This document shows positions 54,942 to 64,000 of a stretch of DNA of 64,000 bases, one piece after another. The notes beneath the pieces are model-generated. The model saw nothing but the letters and a program-made list of their open reading frames with translations, was not told the origin of the DNA and did not search any database. Position 1 is the first letter of the stretch; each line of letters opens with the position of its first letter. Source of the DNA: Tetragonia tetragonoides (lineage: Eukaryota > Streptophyta > Magnoliopsida > Caryophyllales > Aizoaceae); contig CM076140.1 of the NCBI GenBank assembly GCA_038025085.1, positions 3,040,501 to 3,104,500 of the forward strand, in the 5' to 3' direction. The position numbers and the translations under genes were made by a program.

Positions 54942-57348
54942 GGTGAGCGAGATGTCCATCCTTTATTTCAATTTCTCATCAAATAGAGGCTTATCTTTTC
55001 TCACATTTTGAACTATCGTCCAATTATTTAGTAGTTTACATGTTGCTTCAAATTCATGAAAAGTACACATACATATACCTGTAAAGTACCAAATGAAACT
55101 TCAAATTGTGGGCCATTTGTACCTTTTCAAAGTTAGAGGTGGAGGAGGAAATGAAGGAACAGGAGGAGGGATGTCAGAGGGAGAAGTTAAAGGCTTGAAG
55201 CGCCTAAAGCTAGGCCCAACAGGCCAACACACCCTAAAGCTGTAAAGCCATAAACAAAGACATCATGTTGTACAGTCTACACTAGCCTTCAGCCATGAGC
55301 TTATAATCATGTCCCAAACCCACACAATGAAGAATGGCCTCCAGCAATGAGAATAACGGTAGGTGGAAACACTCAAATAAAAACATAAATCAGAAAGGTT
55401 GAAGTCTGAGCCACAGAGACCCACCCTTTGCAGCATGAAGGTTACGAATAGAAGCAAGCAGACAAAATGAGGAGGAGCTCAACAATCAAGTCCTCAATAG
55501 GCCACAGCATACAAAAAGAATTTAAAAAATAGATAACAATGTTAACAAGCATTTAAGCAATATAATAAAAGATTGAACCATTTCAATGTTTTGAGCATTG
55601 GAGCGGGAGATTCCACTCAAATTTGAGGAATATAACAAGATAGTTTTAGACTCCAAAAATCCCTTCATATGTAGAACGTGTGTAACTACTGTCCTTCATC
55701 TAAGCTAGTCACATTAGTTCCCAACTTCCCATGGATAGAAGTATCAGATCCATTCAACAAAAAAATCAGTTCACGATTCTGATCAAGGCATTGACATTCT
55801 TGGGGACTGCATTCTAACAACAGTACTCTGCAAAGTCCCTCACTACGAAAACCTTATCTAACTTTCATCATGAAAGGACTATGCAACTATGAACTCATTG
55901 AACTATACAGTTCACATCAAGTGACACAACTTCTACAACTATACATTTCCATCTTCAGTCATACAACGAGAGAGACTAGGAAAATTTTAATAAATAAATA
56001 GATAGCAGTAACCATGTCAAAGACACATAGCCTAGGCTAAGGACTCGAAAATTCTCATGGAAGCTCATAAGAGTTCTCCCTTCAAGAAATCTGAGCGTAG
56101 AAATTCCTCGCATAGTGAATACTTTTATGTAAAAATCTACTTGGGGGGAGGAAAGGGTCCAAACAACCCACAGAAAAGAAGAGGAGGTACTCACCAAAGT
56201 TTTAGGTAACAATGGCGTCATTGGAATTAATTTCTTGGATTGCGCAATGGCCAATTCATCCCTCTGCATTTGAACAGAAGGCTGCGAAAAAGTTTAAATA
56301 CTACTGTTCAGCAAAAGAAGCTATGAGAAAACAATACACAGCAACAATAAGAGTGAATTTGATACCTGTGAAACACTATGAGATCGTGCCGGTGCCTGTA
56401 CTAAGGCTTCTGCCATATTAAGGGCAGAAGAAATGCTTCCAGCACCTGACATTGCGCTAGAACCAGAAGCAGAAACAGCGGCAGGAGGCTGCAGAGCAGG
56501 TGACGATCCAATGACATTGCTCCCAGCACCTGAAGGCGCCTCAACAAGAGCTGAAGTCCAACCTTCACTGCCAGCCAATGTTGAATTACCCATGGATAGG
56601 CTCTGGGTGCCCCTGCTTAAGCCAGGAGATGAGACTCTGATTATATCCGGAGTTTTAGGCCTCTCATCAGATCCAAGCAATGGAAAATCCCTTTCAAATG
56701 ACACCTTCTGGATGCCAGTACCACTGCTACCAACAGAATGGGTACCAGTTACATTGTCCTGATTGGTATGGCTGCCATTTCTCAGTTCTGTTGGAACTCT
56801 TCGATGTGGAAAGTCACCCTGTCTCCTTGAAATCATGGACCGAGAACGTCTTAGAGTGTCATCAGTTTTTCCGCTTATTATGCTCCTCAAGGGATCAGAG
56901 TACTCAAAGTCCCAATTGTCAGCAATGTTTAACCTTTCTCTATCCTTGTCCCGTTGATTCCTATTAAAACTGCTATAAGTCCGTGAATACGAGTTCTTGT
57001 CATGCTTAGTCGAACCATTACTGCTTGAAGTTCTCCTAGAATTGGATGACGAACTACGCTCTAGAAGCGAAGAATGTTGGCCATCAGAAATACCAATGCT
57101 CTTGGAAGATCTATTTCTTTTCGGTAGAGCCAAGACTGGACCATCTACAACAACAAAACCATGCCAACAAAAAATACAGAATCAGAATACCTTCATAAAC
57201 TCTTAACAAAGACTTATTGAAAATGCAGAAATAAAAGGATGTGTTGCTAGGCACCTGCTTGATATGATGCAAAATGGTGGTTTGAACTGCCCGTCCCAGT
57301 AGCACCTTTCAGCCATTCTGGAACTAAACTGGGTTCACTTCTTTCCAT
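52580..57348 (-). CDS. Plant-specific protein of unknown function (MERSEPSLVPEWLK family)
   Basis: Five exons on the minus strand: 57348-57255, 57144-56366, 56281-56195, 53890-53144, 52702-52580. They join in frame to 609 aa. The family is conserved across land plants. Its members are sometimes auto-labelled Mediator subunit 1-like, which I would not trust. The conserved N-terminus is MERSEPSLVPEWLKG. A Ser/Arg-rich stretch follows (about 45-100, with LLERSSSSNSRR and SFNRNQRDKDRERLNIADNWD). An ERDFPLLG motif is near 155, and NMAEALVQAPARSHS is near 280. A basic segment FFNLMRKKS follows. The acidic C-terminal block DPTEEELAFLHRLGWDENAADDEAITEEEINAFYQN is at about 530-569, then a short Cys-containing tail. 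There are no enzymatic domains or membrane segments. The composition suggests a mostly disordered nuclear or RNA-related protein, which is inference. Confidence 0.88.
54908..54938. repeat. GA microsatellite in intron 3
   Basis: About 15 pure GA units in the 2.3-kb intron between exons 3 and 4 of the minus-strand gene. The same intron holds two copies of an ATTCTACATGGTGCCAC-like word (54680 and 54736), possibly from an old insertion. Confidence 0.95.
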
Positions 57349-60300
57349 AAGGAATGTTGAGCATTATAAAAAATGTATCCCGAAAATTTGCCAATCTCCA
57401 ATCCCAACCTTTTTCACCACAATATACCGCTCCGCACAGCTGACTGACAACAAATAAACCAGGAGAACGACTAATTGTCGACCCCGATTATCTCTATTCT
57501 GAATGACCCAGTTTTTTATATCCAGCAACTTAACAACTTGGTATTGTTTCTACTTCGGATTTTGTCAGGAGCAGTTAGTGTTTTCTCTCAACTGCTAACA
57601 AGTAAAAAGCAGTTCCAATCCTCTCAAGAGAAAAATCACTCTCCAAAATCAAAGAGAAGTTGACCAGCTCTCCTCTCTGTACAAACAAAAACTAGGGTTT
57701 CACAAAAATTTTGCGGCACGAAACAACGGAGAAACCCAAGACAAAGAAGACTTTGCAACAATGTAAGGGGAGTGATGATGAAAAGAAGCAACCCCAAGCA
57801 AGATATTGTTTAACTCTACACCTCCATCTTTAATCACAGATGGATTTGCAGAACCCAAAAAGGCACACACTTATGAGACCCTCATTTCGGGCAAAACTTA
57901 ATATAATTCGCTACCATATTCTAACCCTTTTATGGCAATGTAAAACTGTCACGGAACTATATAGTACGATGTATATAATAGAGCCAATGTAGAAACCCTA
58001 GAAATTATAACAATCGCAGACGATTATATTCAGCAGATAAAGGGTGGAACCCTAATTTCGGCAAGTAACTACCAATAGAATTTATCAAATAAGGAGTATA
58101 ATATCCCAAAATAACAGAATAACGATGAATTTAAGTCTCGTGAGAGAGATTAATATAGAGCAAACGAAGTCTAGAAACGCCAACCTCGAATGAACTTTGA
58201 CGGAAAACCAAGAGGCAAGATTCTTCGGGGTATTAAATTTGCAACGATAATCAAACCTAACCCTCAGTATTAAGCGTTTGAAAATATTGATGATTTCTCA
58301 ATGCCAACCAAAAATCTTTCTCTGTAAAGTCAAGAGAACTTCAAAGAGGAAAAAAAAAAGGTGAGAGGAGAAGAAATTCGAAAGGGGATGAAATTAGGGT
58401 TTTGTATGTGAAGGATGGAGAGAGAAAATAGAGAATAGAATTGCAGTTCTGGCCTGAGATACAAAGCGTATGACGAACAACCTTTTGTTTACCAGGATTT
58501 TTGAGTGTTGTATTTATTCTTCTTTTTCCGGGGGGGGTTTTTTTTTTTTCTCTTTCGGTTTTTCTTTCGGAGTACTATTGCTAGTTTGCTACCGCCACAG
58601 GTAGCTGAAAAAATCCCTAAACCCAAGTGCACAACCCACAAGCCGCAACCGAACCAACTTTCTTTTTTCCTTTTTGTGTTGTTTTTTTATGTGGTTGAAT
58701 ATTATAGTAGTACTCTAAAAATAAAGATTTGTCTTTATGAAATACTCGTAATAAACACCTTCTGTATTAATTAAATCAGTTATATTACCTATAAATAATA
58801 ATTGTGTGTACTTCTTTGTTTTGTACGCAAAAAATTAGCTGAATAAATAATACATGTGGATAAACAAAGTGAGAAAAAGAGTGACACTGCATTAGATTTA
58901 AGGCGGCTCATAAGAGAATTATTATTTTTCTAATATTTAGTTTCCTTTGTTTTCCTACTCTTTTTACAATAGGCTCGTGATAACTTAATCAACATGAATG
59001 AAATATAACAATTTGGATTTCAATGAATAGAGAGTATGGTGTCGTCATAATGTTTATCCTCGCATATATGGCTGGATCATATTCATCATTAATTATTGAA
59101 ATCCGACTGTAAATTATTAGCATTTATTTCTAGTTAGACAACACGCTAACATTATTTCGATACCCGCCGAATAGTCGAAGACTCGCGGTGGTGTTTCAAA
59201 TAAACCTAAGAATAGTTGGTAGTAATTTACCAAATAACATCGACATGTAGATAGCAAATATAACTTCCAACGATATAACTGTATTTTAAAAAACATGAAT
59301 TGGACATGTGTGTATTCGAAAAGTTCATGATTCGCAATTGTAATATGTCTCATCGCATATAGTATGAGAGATATTGTTTGTGGAAAAGGTAAGAGATGAT
59401 TGTCTTATTAACAATACTAGTCGTGGAAAAAAATAGTGCAATGGTTGTGATCGAAAATGTTTATGCATTAGTTTGGCAAAATACGTATGATATGAAATAT
59501 TCTAATTTTTATCATGCAAAATGCAACATATATGATGCTATTAATCACCTACATACTTGGAAATTGGGTTTATTTATTTTATTGTGATTGAGAGCAATAA
59601 GTACATGCAATTTAATAACATCAATATTGAAAGTTATTTCACATGTGCAGTTTTACATGGTTTGATATGAACCATACATATACCAAACGCATTTCTTTAA
59701 ATGATATAAGTAATTGAGTCATGAGTTTTTACACATGTTATTGTCTTCACACACTTGTTAAAGGCAATATGCACAACAAAGTTCATTTAGTCACATACTA
59801 TGTGGCTATGGGTCATGAAAAACTTGGTTGATAAAATCATCATTCATAATGTGACATGAGTTTTCACTCGAGGCAACATATATCACTCATTTAAAATGTT
59901 TACAATGTATGCGAACAAAAAATGAATAATTAAGTAAATATCATCACAACTTTTGAGTTGATTTTGCATGCATTGTGAGAGTAAAGTTCATTGGTTGCTT
60001 GTTATGATGGTTCAGTCTGCTACCTTTTTATAATGTGTTATTATTAAAGTTGGTATTAGTATTTGGTTGTATTATGATCATAAATGTATTAAAATAGTTG
60101 GTTGTAAATAAGCTTCTCCCAAACTTAACCTCACATGTTTAAGCAAGTTATTAAAAAAAAAAAAGATGGTCAATATTATTGTTAGGTAACCCGCATCGTG
60201 AACACATTTATCTAATCCATTACTCACATAGAAATGTAAAATAAATTTCCCTGATATTTCTCTCAATAGTTGTCCATGTTTGATTAATTCATTTACAAAA

Positions 60301-61098
60301 CCTTTTCAACTACAAACCATATAAATAAATCTCGTTTTATATACCTAATGTGGAAAAACAAGGATAACAAGGAGAGTTCACCGTACGAAAAAAATGACTT
60401 ATAATTAGATGGATTGATGATATAACACCTCGAGTCCAATTTCGGAATATTGTGAGGGTTGTGACAAGTTCATTGATCCATCAAATCAACATGATGTTCT
60501 CCTATAAGAAGTGGATCTTCAGTAGTAGTGCGTTTGAGTTCCCATCATATTGAGCAATGTTATCGAGGTGTTAGGTTGAATTGTTTTATAAAAAATACTT
60601 CTTAGCTCATGTTTTATCTCTCTAAAAAATATTTAATTTGCTAAATCTCTCATATTCTACAAGGATAGTAAATATTGTCAAAGTGTTTAATAATGATAAT
60701 TATATGCAATGAAAGAACAAGATGAACATATGATGAACATAACTTGACAATTGACAGTCTGGATAATATAGAGTCTCAAAAAAAGATGTAACATACGTAA
60801 TATGAATATAATATAATGATGTTGTTGGATTTAAATATTGATCGCTAAATGAATGTAATTACCGTATTGTCACAAATATTTTTCCAACATATTGACAAAT
60901 ATAAGAAAAACGATTAATAATCATCTTTTAGATAGCAACACCATTACATCATGGAATAAATTTTCTAAATTCTAAAATGCAATTTGATTCTCAATGAGTT
61001 CACTGTTCAGCTCCCTTAAGGGTTAAAAAAAAAAAGCAAAAATTTCATTGCTTAGCCTACCAATTTTTTATTTATTTTTTTGCTTGTGTTTATGCTTA
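57349..61098. other. Leader of the 609-aa gene and AT-rich gene-free spacer
   Basis: From 57349 to about 58450 the sequence looks like the 5' UTR and leader-intron region of the minus-strand gene. It ends in purine-rich sequence and GAGAGAGA runs near 58420, which would be CT-rich on the coding strand. From 58500 to 61098 it is very AT-rich, with a G8/T11 run (58528-58550) and a partial palindromic-MITE arm (58900-58917, GGCGGCTCATAAGAG). I find no gene, RNA or intact element there. Confidence 0.45.
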
Positions 61099-61410
61099 GG
61101 ATGTGTTCTTTTCCACGTATTGGACCTTATTCAATCATTGGAAATAAGTGGCAAGACCTTACCCAATTAGTGAAAATCAGTGGATAGACCTTATTGAATC
61201 TGTGAAAATTAGTAGCAGAACCTTATTCAATCAGTGACAGGACCCACATTCCTACTCACAAAATCAGTGGCATGACATTACTGAATTAGTTAGAATCAGT
61301 GGAAGGACCTTACAGAAGTAGTAGAAATCAGTGGCAATACCTTACACAACCAGTGAAAATCAGCGACATGATCTTACCCAATCACTGAGAATCACTGGAA
61401 AGAACGCAAC
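61099..61410. mobile_element. PIF/Harbinger-like MITE with ~30-bp internal repeats
   Basis: The 312-bp element is flanked by TTA (61096-61098 and 61411-61413). The left end GGATGTGTTCTTTTCCACGT and the right end read inward, GTTGCGTTCTTTCCAGTGAT, are imperfect inverted repeats. The interior consists of about eight degenerate ~30-bp units of the type GTGGCAAGACCTTACCCAAT plus CAGTGAAAATCA. Confidence 0.75.
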
Positions 61411-61494
61411 TTAGCCAATTGGTTGCTCAATTTTGAATGAATAGCCATAGAAATTGTTTTTATCTTCTCTCCTAGAAAAGGGAAAACGTGCCCT

Positions 61495-62092
61495 TTCTCA
61501 ATCATCTTTGGGCTAACATCGGCATTTTTGCCGGTGGTTAGCCCCTCCGTTGTTATTTTCTTGCTTTTGATCTATTTTTTTAGTTTATTTTTCTTTATAT
61601 GGTTAGTGATAAACTCTCATTTGGTGAGAGATTGTGGAGTTCTCCGCATTCGTCGGGGAGTTGTCGAATTTCTGTTTTTAGGTTTGGTTTGATGAATCAA
61701 GAAGACAAGTTCAATCTACTATGGCAAGGGGATTTGTTATTCCAAATATCTGCAACACGCTTCGTGCTTACCTCCGATCGTAGGGAAAAGGCGGTGGCCT
61801 CCCGTTTACTGTATAGCATATTTTTTGCTATATCAGGGCATTGTCAATTATCGACGAAGTTGATCAATACGCCGGTTTCTAGCAGTGACGTTTGGATTGG
61901 TAGTCACTTATCGACGGAACTGATTAAGACACCGATTTTAAGCAGTGATGGTGGAAGTCATATTCATATTGTTATTTTAGATTTATACTTGGTTATGTTA
62001 GATTTATTTTTGTTTAGAGATATTTATCGTTGTAGATGCCGGATGACTTTTTATGAAAGAATGAATTATCTTTCCTTAAAAAAAAAAAGAAC
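61495..62092 (+). mobile_element. Non-LTR retroposon copy with poly-A end
   Basis: It shares ordered blocks with 24398-24895: a GGTTAGCCCCTCCGTTGTTATTT-like start region, a CTCTCATTTGGTGAGAGATT-GTGGAG segment, and the 3' block TTGTAGATGCCGGATG, TTTTTATGAAAGAATGAA. It ends in an A run (62079-62089). A 304-codon open frame starting in it has no protein-like features and is not called. Confidence 0.5.
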
Positions 62093-62328
62093 GTGGGCTA
62101 AAACCCTAAAACAACCCCCACCCAACGAAAAAAAAACAAAAACATTGACTAGCGCAGTCCACGCAACGGAGATAATTTTCCAAAGCAAACAGCGCCAATT
62201 TTCCAAAGCCGCCAATCACAATATTATCTCCTTTTGTCTTTTTTTTTCTTTCAATTTTATATTTTCAGTGTCCCCTTCCGGGCTCCATCCAGTCATCATT
62301 CACCATTTTTTTCAGTCGTCATTGCCGC

Positions 62329-62372
<44 letters not shown>

Positions 62373-63117
62373 ACTCCACCACCCCACTTCCCCTTATTTT
62401 CCCCGGTTATCAGTCATCATTTCCTCTCTCTACTTCCCTTCAGTTCATCTCTCTCCTCCAGTTGCTTCCGGGTCATCTCTTACCCCCGCCGTCAGAGATC
62501 CAAATTAAATTAAATAAAATAAATTCCAAATTAGAGTTCAACAAGAGGAGAGAGAAATAAATAGGAGAGAGAAAGAGCACGAGAAGCTTTGAATTTACTG
62601 GAAATCAGCTCAGCTTCTTCGATCAGGCTATTTGAATCCTAAATCGAGGTGTAAGTTCTTCGGATTTACTTGTGCTCTTTGAATTTTCTTGGTCTAAAGT
62701 GAGATATTCGTTGCAGTGAAGAACCCGTCAATTTTTTTTTGTCGATTTGAAGTTTTGAACTAGGTTAGAATCTGGTGAATTTTGTGCTTAATTTTAGGTC
62801 ATTTGAGGTACGGAAATAGAATTAGCGTACATTACAAGCAGTTACAAGTTTCTGCTATTTTTCATTGAGAAGTTCAATTATGAAGGAAAGACGGTGTAGA
62901 TCAAGTATACCATTTCATCAATCGTGAGAGAAAAACAATTGGTAGCTGGAACAAGGGAGAAAAGGTGAGTATGAAATTGAGAAGTTGAAGGTTTTCAGTT
63001 GTGTGTTTTTTGATTCCTTTACCCATCTCAAGTCTCAACCCTAGGGTTTGGTTTTCCTTAGGATTGGGGGTGACGGAATTTGATTAAGGTTACAGTGAAT
63101 GGGTGTAGCTTGTATCG
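62093..63117 (+). other. Promoter and leader of the MAP3K gene
   Basis: A long CT run (62331-62368) sits in a pyrimidine-rich zone typical of plant 5' UTRs. A possible leader-intron donor GAG|GTGTAAGTTC is at about 62648, and its acceptor was not fixed. An in-frame TAG lies 4 codons upstream of the ATG at 63118. Confidence 0.45.
62331..62368. repeat. CT microsatellite in the MAP3K leader
   Basis: About 18 CT units, about 750 bp before the start codon. Confidence 0.95.
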
Positions 63118-64000
63118 ATGCATCACTTGCCCAGGATATTTACAATTAGAAAGCAGAGCAAAAAAATGGAACAGACATCCTCACCCAGGCCGAAACTCGT
63201 CCGAAGAAATGCAGCTAAGAACTTTGAATTCACTCCTTCAGGTTCGAGTTCACCGTCCCAATCGACAAGTGGTTCTTCAGCTCCTAGAACGCGGTCACTT
63301 GATTTGGCCTATGGTTTTGACAGGACTAGCTTTCGTGTTGATGGGAGTGATGGCGATGTAGATTTTATTTTCCAAAGCTTAGGGCTCTCTGGACCGGAAG
63401 ATTTAGAGATTCCACAAGCAGCTTGGGACGCTATGAAAAGTAGGTCTCAATCTGATGTAATTCTCAGGCCTAAGAAGGGCCACATTGATTATAGTGATGA
63501 TGAGCCGGAAAAAACTCAAAAACAAGATGTTGATAAGTTTGTTGACACTTCCCGTAATAGATTTGGGAATAATGTTCAGATGAATGATGCAAAAGGCCAC
63601 TTTGATTATAGTGATGAGCCAGAAAAGCCTCAAAAACAAGATGTTGATAAGTTTTTTGACACTTCGCCTCATAGATTTGGAAATAATGTTAAGGTGAATG
63701 ATGTAAGGGAAACTGATTCTTGCAGCAATGAGCCGGAGCTACCTAAGCCTGCTGATCCTCCCTTTGATGCTAATGGTGCAGGGCCTGTTGGTAAAAGTGT
63801 AGGAATTAAAGGTGATCGCCCCACGTTGCTTTCCCCACCGCCGGCAATGTCCATTCCTGTTTTTGATAATGGATGTTCCACTTGGGATCTTTTGAAAGGG
63901 TTTGCACCTGATGGTGATAAACAACCTCGTTTTTCATACCCTGACAATTCTCATACTTCTGATGATGAGGAAGAAGGTGATGGAGTGGATGGTCACAGAG
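63118..64000 (+). CDS. MEKK1-like MAP kinase kinase kinase, N-terminal part only
   Basis: An open frame from ATG 63118 runs off the right edge (294 codons visible). A second in-frame ATG is at 63166 (MEQTSSPRP); the first is preferred because an MHHLPRIF-type N-terminus is common in this family and an in-frame TAG lies 4 codons before it. The visible part is the regulatory region of an Arabidopsis MEKK1-type MAP3K. It has the basic motif KLVRRNAAKNFEF (about 26-38), then TRSLDLAYGFDRTSFRVDGSDGDVD and FQSLGLSGPEDLEIPQAAWDAMKSRSQSDVI (about 90-120). Also present are the proline block GIKGDRPTLLSPPPAM and CSTWDLLKGFAPDGD near 245-270, and an acidic run. The kinase domain itself is not in the window. 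MEKK1 acts upstream of MKK1/2-MPK4 in immune and stress signalling; assigning this copy the same role is inference. Confidence 0.85.
   Translation, partial: MHHLPRIFTIRKQSKKMEQTSSPRPKLVRRNAAKNFEFTPSGSSSPSQSTSGSSAPRTRSLDLAYGFDRTSFRVDGSDGDVDFIFQSLGLSGPEDLEIPQAAWDAMKSRSQSDVILRPKKGHIDYSDDEPEKTQKQDVDKFVDTSRNRFGNNVQMNDAKGHFDYSDEPEKPQKQDVDKFFDTSPHRFGNNVKVNDVRETDSCSNEPELPKPADPPFDANGAGPVGKSVGIKGDRPTLLSPPPAMSIPVFDNGCSTWDLLKGFAPDGDKQPRFSYPDNSHTSDDEEEGDGVDGHR
63475..63705 (+). repeat. In-frame tandem duplication inside the MAP3K
   Basis: Unit 1 (63475-63591, 39 codons) and unit 2 (63592-63705, 38 codons) encode near-identical segments. Both begin KGH-x-DYSD, share EPEK-x-QKQDVDKF and end RFGNNV-x-x-ND. 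They differ at about ten residues plus one missing Asp, so the duplication is old enough to have diverged but has stayed in frame. Confidence 0.93.

Noticed and set aside
61599..62513. A 304-codon plus-strand open frame
   Set aside because: It covers a retroposon copy, a poly-A run and a CT repeat; the predicted protein has no domain or consistent composition.

Overview
This window is nuclear DNA from a flowering plant, very probably a dicot. The genes have many small exons with canonical GT..AG introns and AT-rich introns and spacers. MITEs, SINE/LINE remnants and long AAT/ATT microsatellites are common. Several proteins belong to plant-specific families: a plant mobile domain protein, a MEKK1-type MAP3K and a GH17 glucanase. 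The general look of the proteins and MITEs suggests Caryophyllales (spinach/quinoa/beet relatives), but that is only an impression and no species can be assigned. There is nothing bacterial, no CRISPR and no operon structure.

Layout from left to right. Positions 1-1497 hold a plant mobile domain (PMD) gene on the minus strand, cut by the left edge, followed by a 345-bp AAT microsatellite and a 33-bp-period palindromic minisatellite. Positions 2.9-4.1 kb hold two MITEs and a tRNA-derived SINE with a clear target-site duplication. Positions 4719-9104 hold an 11-exon GT31 beta-1,3-galactosyltransferase (406 aa) with a dead LINE fragment in intron 5. Positions 9.1-15.5 kb are gene-free and MITE-rich. 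Positions 15570-16379 hold a small syringolide-induced-like gene that is readable only across two frame changes. Positions 17183-23492 (minus) hold a complete 9-exon MYST histone acetyltransferase of the HAM1/HAM2 type (454 aa). Positions 27652-38564 hold a 19-exon gene for a 1508-aa protein with two PHD-extended-PHD modules, preceded by a telo-box and a 9-codon uORF. Positions 41245-43622 hold a 4-exon TMEM50-type membrane protein (135 aa). Positions 43.6-47.3 kb are again MITE-rich. Positions 47348-49004 hold a secreted GH17 beta-1,3-glucanase (340 aa). Positions 49711-50820 hold an intronless inositol-tetrakisphosphate 1-kinase (369 aa). Positions 52580-57348 (minus) hold a 5-exon plant-specific protein of unknown function (609 aa). 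Positions 57.3-63.1 kb are gene-free. At 63118 a MEKK1-like MAP3K begins, and its kinase domain lies beyond the right edge.

The genes are independent transcription units, as expected in a plant. The one suggestive neighbourhood is the head-to-head pair of a MYST acetyltransferase and a double PHD-ePHD protein: in animals, PHD-ePHD scaffold proteins (BRPF family) are partners of MYST enzymes. The most unusual non-coding signal is a set of up to six PIF/Harbinger-like MITEs. They share ends of the type G-G-G-C-x-T-G-T-T-C-T with TTA/TAA target duplications, but each interior is built from a different short degenerate repeat. One of them sits at +2 to +4 of a splice donor and supplies its +5 G. 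All exon coordinates were derived by reading splice sites and reading frames by eye. Every multi-exon model given as complete stays in frame to its stop codon, but none was tested against transcripts.
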